Of a stretch of DNA of 64,000 bases, positions 18,733 through 29,952 are shown piece after piece. The stretch is from NCBI GenBank assembly GCA_024516035.1, contig CM044964.1:21368202-21432201 (forward strand). Reading direction: 5' to 3'. A program made the translations under genes and the position numbers. Positions within the stretch are counted from its first letter, which is position 1, and the number at the start of each line of letters is the position of its first letter. The notes below the pieces were generated by a model. The model had not been told where the DNA came from. It made no database searches and worked only from the letters and a program-made list of their open reading frames with translations. Origin of the DNA: Bactericera cockerelli (lineage: Eukaryota > Arthropoda > Insecta > Hemiptera > Triozidae).

Positions 18733-18951
18733 TCAGTTAAACATATAAATCAGTCAGTCACGAGAGATTTTCACAGCCACCAGTTGTGTGGTGTTCCAAT
18801 TCCACAGATCAGAGAAATTGACAAAGTTTGGAATAACACTCCAGAAAAAGAAATTGATGAGAATGATACAAAGATTGACGAAGATCTCACGAAGCACATC
18901 AATATCAAAAATGTCCATTGGATAGTTATTCGAAACACTACGTTTAAATAA
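18733..18951 (+). CDS. Coding-like segment, unknown, no ATG start
   Basis: I do not recognise it. The frame opens after TAG at 18730 and ends TAA at 18949. It reads through VTRDFHSHQLCGVPIPQIRE, then DKVWNNTPEKEIDENDTKID, and finishes VHWIVIRNTTFK. The mix of charged, aromatic and hydrophobic residues looks more protein-like than typical noise in this window, and it lacks an ATG, as a terminal exon or 5'-broken pseudogene would. No polypyrimidine tract precedes it. A chance ORF remains possible. Confidence 0.2.
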   Translation, partial: SVKHINQSVTRDFHSHQLCGVPIPQIREIDKVWNNTPEKEIDENDTKIDEDLTKHINIKNVHWIVIRNTTFK

Positions 18952-19503
18952 TTCATTTACAATTATTTACAAAACCATTTTGTCAGTCAAATGATTTACA
19001 AATATTTGTTTTGCTTAGTGGTAACTTTGAAAACTTGCGTCCTAAAGTGTCGTATGAAATGTTAAAATAAATTCATTGGTTGTGCGAAAATTGTTTTTTT
19101 TATATATTAAAAGTCTTAAATGAACTTTTTCTTAACAACAACCGGTGCGGCAATTATAAAATGTTTCAAATGATAGGTAGATATTTTTAACCATTTAATT
19201 ATTTTAAATAACTCTGCAACCATTAATTTTATTGAAGCACTCAAAAAAATGTAAAAGCAAGTCAAACTTTTCCAACACAAATTAAAAATTCAAAACACAT
19301 TTATTAAAGTCGTTATGAAATTAGAAATTAAAATGCCGCAAATTATAAATTTTCTTTTGAAATAACTCATGTAAGAAAGATCAACTTTTTATCTTATTAA
19401 GAAAATTTTTACCGATCGCAAAAATTAAGAAAAAGTTCATTTATTCGATCAAAAATAAATAAATAAATTATTAACATTAAAAATATAATTAAAAAGAAAA
19501 TAA

Positions 19504-19752
19504 TTACATGAAAAAATGTTTTATCTGGCAAAAAGAAAATACTGAAAACACGGGCACACGTAAAAGACGGGTCTCAGAATTCTGGTACGGTTGAATGATA
19601 GCTCGGAGAGTGGTGGGGAGATCTTGTACCACTTCTTCATATTCTGGTTTGAAGAGTTTTTTGGTACTTGTTTCTGGTAGAGTATTTGGTTTGGTAGCGG
19701 TCTTGGTGGGAGTTTGAATATCTAGGTCAGTGGTACAACGGGAATACGGCAT
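19504..19752 (-). CDS. Coding-like ORF with ATG, unknown
   Basis: I do not recognise it. Starts MPYSRCTTDLDIQTPTKTAT (ATG at 19752, TGA three codons upstream of the preceding spacer) and continues with Thr/Pro/Lys-rich sequence to LFKPEYEEVVQDLPTTLRAI. It then becomes hydrophobic before a stop. Thr-Lys-Pro richness followed by an acidic amphipathic stretch could be the first exon of a real gene, with the 3' hydrophobic tail being intron. No domain, no supporting neighbour. Confidence 0.22.
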   Translation of the reverse strand: MPYSRCTTDLDIQTPTKTATKPNTLPETSTKKLFKPEYEEVVQDLPTTLRAIIQPYQNSETRLLRVPVFSVFSFCQIKHFFM

Positions 19753-20228
19753 GTTAGACTTGTATTGACTTGCTCACCAGATCTGGTACCTCGCTGTATC
19801 TCTGTCTTGCTCTTCGGATGTCTTGTGGTTCTGAGGAATCTTTTGCTTCTTTCTTTCAATGCTTCGTTAATTTTTTTTTCTGTCTTGTATTATTTTTGTA
19901 TCTTTTCCTTCTTATAACTACGATTAGGTAGGTATGTATGGTAATCTTTCTTTCAAGCTTCGTTCATTCTTTTCTATCTCGTCTTTTATTTCATTTTTAC
20001 CGTCTTATAATAGGTAGTATGTTTTCTATATCTAAATCTAAATTAGATCCTTTTTTATTGAGATTTTCTTTCTATTCCTGATTTTCTGTCGTTTTTTTTA
20101 TATTGTATTCAATATTTCATATCTACTCTCTTTTCTTGTCTCTTTCCACATTTTTTCCATTAGATTTTTGTTAAATTGCTTTGTTATTTTTGAAATTCCC
20201 TATTACAATAATATGTATTTTTATTTAA

Positions 20229-20472
20229 TACTAGCGGGCTGTCGCCCACTTTGCGGGCCGAGGCATGGCCGTGAAAGCAAAAAATCCTTTTTCGCCAATG
20301 GCAGGTGTTGTAGTGGGAATTTCGAAAAATCCCGTCTTATTGCACATCTAGACTATAAGACAAAGCTACCTACCAAATTTCAGCTTCCTAGGACTTACGG
20401 TTTGGGCTGTAGAGCGATGATCAGTCAGTGAGTGGTCAGTCAGTGACTTTGACATTTATATATTAAGATTTT
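20229..20472 (+). mobile_element. Element P, dispersed arthropod-type repeat
   Basis: Starts AATACTAGCGGGCTGTCGCC, then CACTTTGCGGGCCGAGGCAT, CTTCCTAGGACTTACGGTTT and GGGCTGTAGAGCGATGATCA. It then has CAGTCAGTGAGTGGTCAGTC and ends TTTATATATTAAGATTTTTT. I recognise this arrangement as a common non-autonomous element of invertebrate genomes, but I cannot assign a superfamily from memory. Only one copy is in the window. Confidence 0.55.
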
Positions 20473-21069
20473 TTCATACCGTTGACACTCTTTGGAGAGA
20501 GTTTTATCATTTCCTTCATTTTCCTTTCCCACTTTCATCTTATTGGTTTCGTTTCCCAAATTTACTTGGTTTTTACACTAAGTTCTTCTAATACTTAACA
20601 ATATCATGAATCTCAGCTTTAATTCTCTTTTTTTTTCTTATTTTCTTCGTTAAATAAATCTTTTACAATTGGCCTCTGTGTTACATGTATTCCCCTGATA
20701 ATCATCTCTTTTCCATTCTAATTTTATTTCATATTCTTACTGTATCACCCCAAAAAGCATGTATTAACACACATCAATAGAAAACACAACAGCTGTATAA
20801 TGGTGTTGCATTTCTATGAAGATAAATATGAAGATTTCTAGAACTCCCATACTGTCCATCTATACGCAAGTGTTTAAACAATAAAACGAAGTTCTGTTAA
20901 AGAACAATATGAAAAAAAGTTTATACTTAAGTGACTCTTCAGCTGAGACCTGAGTACCATGTGAGCAACGTCACGACCCATTTCTACATACCATGGATAA
21001 TTGAAAGTAATGGACTACTGTTCTACTCTGCTGTCATTCATTGTATTTAGTATGGTCTCCGTAAGTATC

Positions 21070-21446
21070 TGTATGTATGGTATTTATAAGTTACTATAGG
21101 TATGCTATCTATAAGTTACTATAAGTATGTTATCTATAAGTATATATGTTCTTTTCTTGTAGTTATTTATGTATTTTTCCATCTCTTTACTATGGGTATG
21201 GTCTCTATAAGTATCTAGGTATGGTATCTATGAGTTACTGTAGGTATGTTATCTATAAGGTATATTATGTTCTTTCCTTGTGGTTATTTATGTATTTTTT
21301 CTATCTCTTTACTATAGACTATAGGTATGGTCTCTATAAGTATCTAGGTATGGTATCTATGAGTTACTGTAGGTATGTTATCTATAAGGTATATTATGTT
21401 CTTTCCTTGTGGTTATTTATGTATTTTTTCCATCTCTTTGTTCTTC
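21070..21446 (+). repeat. About 129-bp tandem repeat, 2.7 copies
   Basis: GGTATGGTCTCTATAAGTAT occurs at 21195 and 21324; each unit also carries TTCCTTGTGGTTATTTATGT and CATCTCTTT. A degenerate first unit precedes. Within each unit a roughly 20-bp subrepeat (GTATGTTATCTATAAG) recurs. Confidence 0.8.
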
Positions 21447-21481
21447 TCATTACCTTTTGTAATATGTAGTATATTTCTCTT

Positions 21482-21637
21482 ACCTACCTTAGTAGCTTGA
21501 TGATAAGGCGGCAGACTTGTAACCCGGAGGTTGGCAGTTCAAGTCCCGGTTTCAGCGTTGATTTAGTTAAGCGAGTTAGAGTAGTTGTGATATCACGGAA
21601 GTGATTAACACAAAGATTATAACTTAAAAAAAAAAAA
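21482..21637 (+). mobile_element. SINE-B, near full length
   Basis: ACCTTAGTAGCTTGATGATA, GCAGTTCAAGTCCCGGTTTC (B box), GTTGTGATATCACGGAAGTG, then ATAACTT plus an A-run. Good reference copy. Confidence 0.85.
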
Positions 21638-22204
21638 TTTTGGTTTTTTTCTCTTCTTTCGTTATCTTACTTCTCATTCTTTCTATTTATCTTTCCTTAT
21701 CCTGTAGTATTAAAAGTATTGTATTTTATTAAATATTTCAATTACCCAGAAGGTACAGAAACTGTGTCATTGCTTAGCATCAGTTTTACCTATCTTGACA
21801 GTACGCAATCGGAGACTAAGCGCCAGAGAGGTACTACAAAAACGTCTCTCAATTATTAATTATACCAATTAATTATATTAAAACGTATATTAATTCCGCC
21901 CTTAAACAAACAAAAAGCTCTCCTGAATGCAAAAAAAAATGCTCTTAAGGTTTCATGTGTGGCTGCACCCAAATTGAGGTATTATTGAGGTCCAAACTTT
22001 TCTGTTTTATCAAATATTGAGTTGCCTCCAGTGTGGCAACATTGCTTATCTGTTCAAGTCCCCCTATCTTGGCCCGTCTCCTAACTTGACGTAGGTTGTT
22101 AACGGGAGTCCACGGAGCATATGTAGAGGCAGTGGGCTAGGTGGACTCACGAAATAAAGATAATTGCCATGAGAGATACACCTTACCATAATTATTATTT
22201 TGGT

Positions 22205-22518
22205 GAGCTCTTTCTCGCTCTCTGTCTCTTCTTTTTTATTCTCTCTCTACTTCACTCTTCTCTTTCTCTCACTCTCTCCAAACCTCTCTATCTCTCTCCT
22301 TCTCTCTCTCTCTCCCTCTCTATCTCTCTCCTTCTCTCTCTCTCTCCCTTTCTTTCTCTCTCTTTCTCTCTCTCTCTCTCCAAACCTCTCTATCTCCCTC
22401 CTTCTCTCTCTCTCTCCCTTTATTTCTCTCTTCTTCTCTCACTCTCTCCCTTTCTTTCTCTATCTTTCTCTCTCTCTCTCTTTCTCTCTCTTTCTCTCCC
22501 TTTCTTTCTCTCTCTCAG
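22205..22518. repeat. CT-rich microsatellite
   Basis: About 310 bp of (CT)n broken by CC, AAAC and TAT interruptions. The Ser/Leu-rich ORFs that cross it are by-products. Confidence 0.95.
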
Positions 22519-22612
22519 GTTAATGCTCAAGACATTTTCAACCACCTAATCGTCGGAGTCTTATTATTATGTGGTCACAAACTCAAATGAACTAGGAAAA
22601 ATTCCTGCAATA
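22517..22612 (-). mobile_element. SINE-A internal fragment
   Basis: AGGTTAATGCTCAAGACATT, CACCTAATCGTCGGAGTCTT, TTATGTGGTCACAAACTCAA. Both ends are missing; the left end lies exactly at the CT microsatellite. Confidence 0.75.
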
Positions 22613-23304
22613 AAGAAACAATTCTACAAATGTACTTCTCCTAAGCTTTGAAGGGCTTCTAAGAGATATCTGATATAACATATCTGATATAACTATAGAG
22701 TAGGTACATTTGGCAGTTTAGTACAGTCCGATGTTACTTCAGTCTCCAGGTCTTATCCCGCCGCGGGCTACAGAAGATTGCCGGTTCTTGCCAATTCGGT
22801 TCTTGGTGATTTAGAGTTCCGAGAAACTGTTTAAGAGTCCGAAATTGGTACCGGGTCTTTCGTTTGTCCAGTTACAAAATATAATGGCTCCAAACAACCT
22901 CTCCGGGTATGTCCAAAATTGAAGGGAAAAAAAAAATGTCCAGACAAAAATTCAATAGCTGACAAGTGTCGACAACATTATTTTAAATTTGGACTTGATG
23001 TAACTTCTCTTAAAAATGTAATTTTATCGATTTAAAAAGTATGTAATCGAAATATATTCCACTAACTGTGATATAATTTCCAATATACGTATATTCCATA
23101 GACTGTGGAATAATAAAAAAAAGGCAATGCTGCAAGCGTTTTGGGTTGTCATCGCAATGATGATGTTTTTAATATTGTTTTTTTTTATGTTGTTTATGTT
23201 GATGAATGATATTTGTAATAATGTTTTTTTTATGTATTTTGTGAATGAAGCTGTAATCCCTAGCCGAGCCACAAATTACAAAAGGTTCCAAGAATTCCGC
23301 TACA

Positions 23305-23360
23305 TTATAAAACAGGATTAAAGTTCAGATAAGCCTGACACGCCATCAAGTCAAAATTTT
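23305..23360. mobile_element. MITE-M end fragment
   Basis: TTATAAAACAGGATTAAAG followed by AGATAAGCCTGACACGCCAT and CAAGTCAAAATTTTC matches the 42.6-kb copy. Confidence 0.45.
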
Positions 23361-24028
23361 CAAAGTGAAGCAGCGACTCAGTGGCAGAATCATAGGCAAA
23401 AAGATAATACAAGACAATGTATAAGTGTAATACTTTAATATACGAGTATACACACACACTATTCCATCTCCGACATTCGAAAACCTAACCGTCTAGTAAA
23501 TATCTTGCACCGAAAACATTCTAGCCAGGAAAAAACCAGTTTTTTACAGACAACTCTCAACATCTTCACACACATTCAAAATCTGATCGCCGAAAATTTC
23601 ACAGCTGTCTCATTTTGATAGAATTCCTCATTATAGGCGAAATATGACTCGGCAAAAATCTCCGAGTAAGATTCACTGAAGATTGAATGGGATTCTTGAA
23701 TTCAGAGGATTCTTGAGATTCATGAGGATTCTTGGAGATTCATGAGGATTCTGACATCGCCCGATGTGTAGAACGCGGCATCTCTGGGCCTGCAGAATTG
23801 GTGTAGCCCTGACATACATACATAAATGAATCGTATTACACCAGGAGATAAACTACTGGTAATATATACAATAAATTTATGCGATATTATTTATATTATT
23901 ATTATAGACTGGTTGTTAGTTCAACAAGAAAAGACCTAATTATCACACCGACCTCTATTAGATCTATTGTGACCAGTTAATTCTATTTGATTTTAAAGGC
24001 CTGGATTAGAGATAGTCAGACAGGAGTT
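23361..24028. other. No supported feature apart from short GATTCTTGAG repeats
   Basis: Near 23690-23755 the phrase GAGGATTCTTGAGATTCATG is repeated with variation. Otherwise nothing recognisable. Confidence 0.35.
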
Positions 24029-24162
24029 TGACCCTCCGTTAGCTGTGAATCAACCAGTGACTCACTTTAACCTCACCAGCCTGGGTAGGGCCGAAAATGT
24101 CAGCCTCACGTGTCCGGAGGGAACAGAAAAATTTCTGTTCTAAAAATCTGGTCCAACGGGGG
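24029..24162 (-). mobile_element. SINE-G body copy
   Basis: GACCCTCCGTTAGCTGTGAA, TTTAACCTCACCAGCCTGGG, CGGAGGGAACAGAAAAATTT: the SINE-G body in reverse with the junction to the tRNA head at GGGG near 24160. Head lost. Confidence 0.65.
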
Positions 24163-24416
24163 ATCTTAAAACTAGGAATAAATTTTTAATCATCACTTTA
24201 AAACTTGGGAAAAAAACACAGCACTCAATAGTCCTAAAATCTTGTAGCATAATCAGAGGTTTGTAGATAATTATAACTCAACGTCGAGAATTTAATCACC
24301 TTATCTGATGAATTCGCGCGCACACTATACCCAGGCAGGTTACAGAAAAAAAATGTATAAATGTATATATAGGACCACACTATATCTGTATACTATTATA
24401 CTATAATTATTTATAC

Positions 24417-24630
24417 GCCAGCCTCCGTGGCGCTAATAGTTCTGACTACTGCCCGTAGTCCAAGATTCTGAGTTCAATCCGCGGTCGGAGCAGACTTTTC
24501 GAAACAGAAAATCTCTGTACATGTGAGGCTGGCGATTTCCGGACCGTTCCAGGCTGGGTGAGGTTAATAGGGTAGCTGGTCGATTCCCATCGCAATGGAG
24601 GGTAAAAAACCCCCGATCTAACCGACAGAT
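24417..24630 (+). mobile_element. SINE-G (tRNA head), nearly full length
   Basis: GCCAGCCTCCGTGGCGCTAA, GAGTTCAATCCGCGGTCGG (B box), TGAGGCTGGCGATTTCCGG, GGCTGGGTGAGGTTAATAGG, TGGAGGGTAAAAAACCCCCG. The very 3' end is diverged. Confidence 0.8.
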
Positions 24631-25089
24631 TTAGATCTAAAAGGAATCTGTACTTTAAGAAGGGCACCAGTGACGTTAAAAATAATGTGCGGAAACCTTT
24701 TCACACCTTACCATGTAAGGTGAACGAACGTATGTCTGATCACTGGATATCAGAAGTAATAAGAAGACAAACTGATTTATAATTTACATGTAACCGGGAT
24801 TAAAGCGTCCCAGAAAATCAGGCGATCCAGTTCGAAAAACTTGAATAAAATTATACACTAAGAATAATTTGGCATGTGTATCCCACAATAATTATGCATC
24901 ACCAGTCCAAAACTGAGAAATACTTTTCATCCACTGTATAGCCTATTCCTAGGTGCAACCATGTTCGAAGTCCCAACATGTGCATAATTTCTCTCATAAT
25001 TAAGTGTTTTATAATATCTGAGGTAAGTGGTGGAATGGTTAATCAGCGATTAACCTGTGGTCGGTTATCTTCCACTAAACGGTGTATAT

Positions 25090-25347
25090 AGCCCTCTTGA
25101 TTGATGTTTGAATACGATTCACTCTGAACGCTAAGTTAGCGAAATTCAGCGATTAACTCGGATGGTGACTCCATTCAAATTCTAACTCTTACCTTATGAG
25201 TTTTCCCGCCTCTCTCATGTGGTTGAGGTCAATGTGTATACGGTTTGTCAGTTTCTGCGAATGGAGGGTTAAATCCCCGTCGTGATATACCATGGCTTGC
25301 TTGAAAGCGCTCGTTTACCGCTTTAAAAAAAAAAAAAAAAAAAAAAA
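25090..25347 (+). mobile_element. SINE-5S copy, diverged head
   Basis: The head keeps GCGAAATTCAGCGATTAACT and CGGATGGTGACTCC, which resembles 5S rRNA from box A to box C. The body has GGTTGAGGTCAATGTG and TTTCTGCGAATGGAGGGTTA; the 3' end GAAAGCGCTCGTTTACCGC runs into a long A stretch (25325-25347). Confidence 0.5.
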
Positions 25348-25984
25348 GGGGGTTATATATTATTGTTATTGATTTATTTATAATGTTTATTCTATATCTT
25401 GCAGGACAATTCAGTCTATATCTTAATTTGAAATCCATGTACTACAAGTTAGGTCATTGATTATGTGTGAGGAATTCTGACTAGTTGACAAGTTTGAACA
25501 TCATGATTTTGGATGAGAACTTCTTGAATGATGACATGTCTTTGAGATATTCAAGAAGTTTTTGTATACATACCTTTTATTGGGATATAATTAATTACAA
25601 TTTCTATTATAATATTTATTGTTTATCTATCCGGGTTGGACTTGTCTGTTATGCAATCATGCAATCAGATTCCAGCAGGTCTACTACCTTCGACCTTTCG
25701 GGCTATATTAGCAAGGCCTAAACCCAGCCATTTGTGGTGTGTGTGTGTGTTGTTCCCGGCGGAACAATAACCACTCCCCTTGTAGTGCCGGTCGCCAATG
25801 TATGGTGTACTCTGTTGTACAGTTCAAGCAGTGTCATATATTCTCGGCCCGTATACTGTCACTCTCGGATTGAATGGCCAGTACTGTTATAGTCACCCAT
25901 GAGAGTTGATTATTGTTTCGTCGAGGCAGGCCGTTCTGCTATTTCACTGTGTAATAACCCAGGCTTAAAATTTAATATAAGTCA

Positions 25985-26325
25985 CCTTATCATCAGCATT
26001 AATCATCAAGGGTGCGTCATCGTGAACGACCTAGAGTACTATATGGAATGACTCAAACATTCTACCACTGTCTTTACAAGTTTTTTTTTAATTGTCCAGA
26101 CCTAGTCCTGTGGTTTACTGGCCGTGTTATAGGTCCCTCGAGCCAACTGCTGGCCTCTGTTCTTGTCCCCCACCAGATGCTGGTTCTCTCGTTATAGCCC
26201 CCAGCCAGACCGTGGTCTGCTCCCTGTTTATAGTCCCCCAGCCACACTACTGGTCTACTCCCTGTATATAGTCCCCCAGCCAGACTACTGGTCTACTCCC
26301 TGTTTATAGTCCCACCAGCCAGACA
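25985..26325 (-). repeat. Element L with 38-bp tandem repeats, minus copy
   Basis: The minus-strand tail ACGATGACGCACCCTTGATG and GACAGTGGTAGAA are preceded (in plus coordinates followed) by about four to five units of CTACTCCCTGTTTATAGTCC plus CCCAGCCAGACTACTGGT. It shares all parts with 33086-33490, in the opposite orientation. Confidence 0.75.
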
Positions 26326-26440
26326 AAACACCTTTAGTGTTAAGGTAACCAATCCAGGCGAGGTCTAATGATCAAGAATTTCTAAACCACCACCAACCCT
26401 CAGAGCTTATTATTATTTGTGGTCAACAAAAAGCATGACA
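26326..26440 (-). mobile_element. SINE-A fragment
   Basis: AACACCTTTAGTGTTAAGGT, CCAGGCGAGGTCTAATGATC and TTATTATTATTTGTGGTCAA: diverged 3' half only. Confidence 0.65.
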
Positions 26441-26446
26441 TTAGTT

Positions 26447-26513
26447 TCAACAGCTTTTTTTTTTATTTCGTAGCCATGACTTGTGGTCTGTGTTGAAGCC
26501 TGGCGAGAAGCCT
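26447..26513 (-). mobile_element. SINE-C 3' fragment
   Basis: TTTTATTTCGTAGCCATGAC, then TTGTGGTCTGTGTTGAAGCC. Truncated where element K begins. Confidence 0.6.
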
Positions 26514-26672
26514 GGGTCTAGACCCTATACATTGGACCCTAGTTCCTTCCCCTAGACCCTAGATGTAGACGATTTTCCGGACTCCATTGAGGCCGCTTAC
26601 ATTTAATAACTTGGTTAGATTATTTTACGGGTACCGGCGCTATCCTAGGGTCTAGGGTCTAGGTATCCTTTG
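26514..26672 (-). mobile_element. Element K with CCTAGACCCTAG-type inverted ends
   Basis: The left edge has GGGTCTAGACCC and CCTAGACCCTAG; the right edge has CCTAGGGTCTAGGGTCTAGG, its complement. The interior in complement carries GTAAAATAATCTAACCAAGT and GAAAATCGTCTACATC. Relatives at 34880-35046 and 59540-59690 share the interior. Likely a MITE. Confidence 0.6.
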
Positions 26673-27142
26673 TGTAGATGCGTGCCTGTCCCGAGCTTTA
26701 TGTACATAAATAGAACTTTATGTACATAGATACAGCTCTATGTACATAGATAGACCTCTATATCCGACGCTCCCAGATCTTGTCTTGACTAAATATGTTC
26801 CGGAGTTTATGATTAATAATAATTTAATTGTAATCGGAGAGACTCTGTTAATTATTGTAATTACGCGGTGAGAGACTCTGGTACATACAGATGTATGGAG
26901 TGTAAGTGTACAGAGTGTTTGGAGTTAAGTGTAGGAGTGTAAAGTTTACAGCATGTATGAGTTCATTATGAAGTTAGCATACTTCTTTATGATCTTTTTT
27001 TCGGTTTAAACGAACCGGGTTTGATTAACATTAGGTCAGGAAATTTTCAATTTTCAAAATAATTGTCTCCGGGGAAAAACGAGTAGCTAATTTTATGGAA
27101 AGTGACCAGTTGAGCTTTAATTACGAGTACAAAGAGCGCACG

Positions 27143-27418
27143 AATAGCCCTGAGTGGTTAAGCACTCGCTTGCCATGCGGAATGTCCCGGGTTCGAACCC
27201 CCCCGCCGAAAAAAAATCGTATTCAAAATTTGGTTACAGTTGTTTGTAAAGCATACCTTCCGGTACGCTCTTGTTGACCCAGCACCTAAATAGTATTGTG
27301 TCACTTTTCGCCCATCAGAGGGGAGGCATACTCGCATACTACGGGATGGGCAATGTACAACACAGACTATAAGCGTTTCATATGGCTACGAAAGAAAAAA
27401 GGATGTGAAAAATTCATG
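27143..27418 (+). mobile_element. SINE-C, full length
   Basis: CTGAGTGGTTAAGCACTCGC, CCCGGGTTCGAACCCCCC (B box), GGTACGCTCTTGTTGACCC, CGCCCATCAGAGGGGAGGC with a small internal duplication (CATACTCGCATACTACG), and ATGGCTACGAAAG near the 3' end. Confidence 0.85.
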
Positions 27419-27570
27419 TTTTTCATTCAAAAGATGGTTGGTTTTCAATAGAAACAAGGAAACTGTCGGGTGTGACAACAAAGAATGGGATGGACCGTCA
27501 AATGTGGAGGAAAAAGTTTGCAGGCTAATGAGTCTGTTCCGGCTTGAAATGCTAGGGAAGTAATTTAATA

Positions 27571-27604
27571 CTTCCGAGAAATTTCTAATATTAGAAATGG
27601 GAAG
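27571..27604. repeat. Palindrome Q copy
   Basis: CTTCCGAGAAATTTCTAATA then TTAGAAATGGGAAG. The core ATTTCTAATATTAGAAAT is a perfect 18-bp palindrome. Confidence 0.8.
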
Positions 27605-27676
27605 TATTTTTTCTTTATAATTTCATTGTATTTTACTGTATATGTTCTACTTTGTCTTACCTAATAAACCTAATTC

Positions 27677-27750
27677 AGGACGAGCCAACTTTGAAATAAA
27701 GTTGGCTGGAGACCATCACTCATTCCTCCAGCTGTAGCCAAGCTGGAGCT
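27677..27750 (+). repeat. Repeat T with hairpin
   Basis: AGGACGAGCCAACTTTGAAA and AAAGTTGGCTGGAGACCATC form a stem (GCCAACTTT/AAAGTTGGC), followed by CTCCAGCTGTAGCCAAGC. A second copy is at 35572-35645. Both are in plus orientation. Confidence 0.6.
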
Positions 27751-28030
27751 GGAGTGGTACCACAACTAAAACACTCAACAGACACTCTGTATGCGATTTA
27801 CCCTCTAAGTTATGGAATGACAATAGCGTGCCAATGGTTCACAAAGTACAAGTCCAGAGTACAAGTTGCTCACAATTGGCAATGAATTCAGCCCATTTCT
27901 CATTTCTTTGGCCTCAGGACTTCCCAGGCCTAAGACCGGGGAGTGTTGGCTTCCCTTGCGTGTTGTTCTGAGAGATGTCCGTGTGTAGAAAACCAACCAG
28001 TGGCTCTGTGGACTGTAGTCCTCACACAGA

Positions 28031-28112
28031 TTTTTTTTTTTTTTTTTACGTCGCTTTCAACTTCATGGTCGTATCACGACGGGAGTGTTACCCTCCATTC
28101 GTAGGAAACTTT
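28031..28112 (-). mobile_element. SINE-G/5S 3' end fragment
   Basis: A T-run, then ACGTCGCTTTCAACTTCATG and GTATCACGACGGGAGTGTTA to CTCCATTCGTAGGAAAC: the shared 3' end in reverse, 5' truncated. Confidence 0.75.
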
Positions 28113-28119
28113 TTTTTAA

Positions 28120-29240
28120 ATACAAATTCAATCAAGTATTATTTTTACAATAATAATATTATTATGTATACATATATTACGTCTTACATATCATTATGTA
28201 GGACGTCTTAAATAAACATAATTATAATAATTTTGGCGATCAAACAATCACTGCATCAGATTTCCTGATCAAGTTTATTACATACGTCTTCTCACTTTGA
28301 GATCTGTAATAAAGTCAGTCATAAAGAAATATTATTAATATTATTAAAAAATAAAAAAAAATTGCTGTGATAATTTTGACTTTTGAATTTTTCAATTACT
28401 TGTAACTTGTAAGCTTTTATTTTACTGTTTATACTTGTCTATTAATTGTAACTATGTATAAAGGCCTGACCCGTAATTATACGTCCGTTCTGCGGATTAT
28501 TATTATTATATTATAATTTTTTTTTTTAATACAATCAATTTTTTATTATAATTTTTATTACAGATAATAGATTTCTATCATTGTAATCCAGAAGGAAAAT
28601 TAACTCAGAATACTTGAGCAATTTCCTCTAAAGGATTACAAGTGACATTATTTTGGAATAAGTAGGTATGATAACGCTTTCTGTCCTCCAATTCCGCCAC
28701 TGGTGACTCAACGGTAAAGACAGTTGTATCTGGACCCCTCAGCCCTCACTCAGTCTTTGGTTACAGCTCAAATGGTGGCAAAGCTGAATTTTTGTAAGAC
28801 CCTTCATTCAATACCTCATACTTTTAGGTATTTGTCCTGCAATACCTATTATTTCATCTACGAAATCAATGATATTACGGTTCAGAAAAATATTGATTCA
28901 CGATATTTTACACGAAAAATAATATATCTTACACTGTGCAAAGTGCAATTATTTACCAACTCGAACGAAAAGTGTGAGCAATTATTATATCCGTGGATAA
29001 GAATCATGAGACCGCAGGCAAAGTGTCACCAGAATTACCGGTAGGTGTCAACAGAATTAACGGTAATGTTCACGCAATTTCTGATGCTATCATTTCCTCA
29101 CGCAATTTCTGATATCCATTCTTAAGGCGTTACCTAGAGGTCCGCTTAGTCCAATCCTCTGAACAGTATCTAGTCTCTGGGTTGCTAGATTAGGATCCTT
29201 TGGACACAGAAGTTCAAAATATCCTTCGGAAGTCGTGGTG
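28120..29240. other. No supported feature
   Basis: AT-rich unique-looking DNA. Short ORFs such as one at 28724-29044 have no recognisable domain and odd composition. A small imperfect repeat (CACGCAATTTCTGAT) occurs twice at 29072 and 29099. Confidence 0.4.
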
Positions 29241-29245
29241 ATGTA

Positions 29246-29515
29246 TGCAGCTACGTGAAGTTGGCTGACCACCAGAACAGAATCGGTCGCAACTTAAGTC
29301 AATCTTGTTTTGTAATGTTTTGTACCACCTATCTTATCTTTCTGCGACCTTTCGTTCCGGAAATATTGACGGTTAAAAAAAGTAATAACTCAAAAAAATT
29401 CAATTTTTTGGGTCGGAATCGTTTTGTACCAGTTTTGTACCAAAATTCGTTTTTCTATACGACCTTTCGTTCCCGAAATATAGATCCCCTCTTGGTGGTC
29501 AGCCAAATTTACGTG
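29246..29515. mobile_element. TIR element (MITE)
   Basis: Left end AGCTACGTGAAGTTGGCTGA, CCACCAG; right end in complement ACTACACGTAAATTTGGCTG, ACCACCA. Inside, two diverged direct repeats each carry CGACCTTTCGTTCC and GAAATAT. Non-coding, about 270 bp. Confidence 0.55.
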
Positions 29516-29744
29516 TAGTTTGCTTCACTCGATCTGAAAGTTGGTTTTTTTCTGTCCATGCAGCATACAGCACCACATTTTTTCTTTTCTTTTTGTTGGA
29601 AATCCATAGAAGTACCTTCTCACTATCCTGTAAACAATGTCTTCATCTGTAATGCACATCTTTTCTATTTATCATTAATATAACCTATGTATCTACCTTT
29701 CTTGTCTTGTTATAAAGGGTTTAAATCCATCAATTGATATCAAA

Positions 29745-29845
29745 CCATAAGTATAAGTATAAGTAGTGCTTTATTTAGACTGTCAGCGCAAGACAAGTAG
29801 TCCCATTATGCCAACAGTTTATGCCAAACCATTATGCCAAACCAT
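29745..29845 (-). mobile_element. Element I 3' end (retroposon tail)
   Basis: Minus strand: GTTGGCATAATGGGACTACT, TGTCTTGCGCTGACAGTCTA, AATAAAGCACTACTTATACT, then ACTTATACTTATGG. The AATAAA plus short tandem tail (ACTTAT)n suggests a LINE 3' end. Copies are at 43490 (plus) and 44955 (minus). Confidence 0.6.
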
Positions 29846-29952
29846 ATCGTCAAAGAAAATAGTAAATAAAAAATAAAATGAAACTTCGATCAAAAATCGA
29901 CCTGAAACAGCGTCTCAGCCTGACGGTGCAGAGGGGGAATGCAGCAAGTATA

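Larger units (their letters stand above)
18176..20228. other. Mostly featureless AT-rich stretch with two coding-like patches
   Basis: Apart from the two weak coding-like patches listed separately (18733-18951 plus, 19504-19752 minus), I see only AT-rich unique-looking sequence and pyrimidine tracts at 19860-20160. Confidence 0.4.

Noticed and set aside
22169..22549. Two overlapping Ser/Leu-rich ORFs
   Set aside because: They are simple translations of a CT microsatellite in two frames; no domain or start context.
23024..23321. Opposed ORFs on both strands
   Set aside because: T-rich DNA giving Phe/Met on one strand and Asn/Ile/Lys on the other; no domain.
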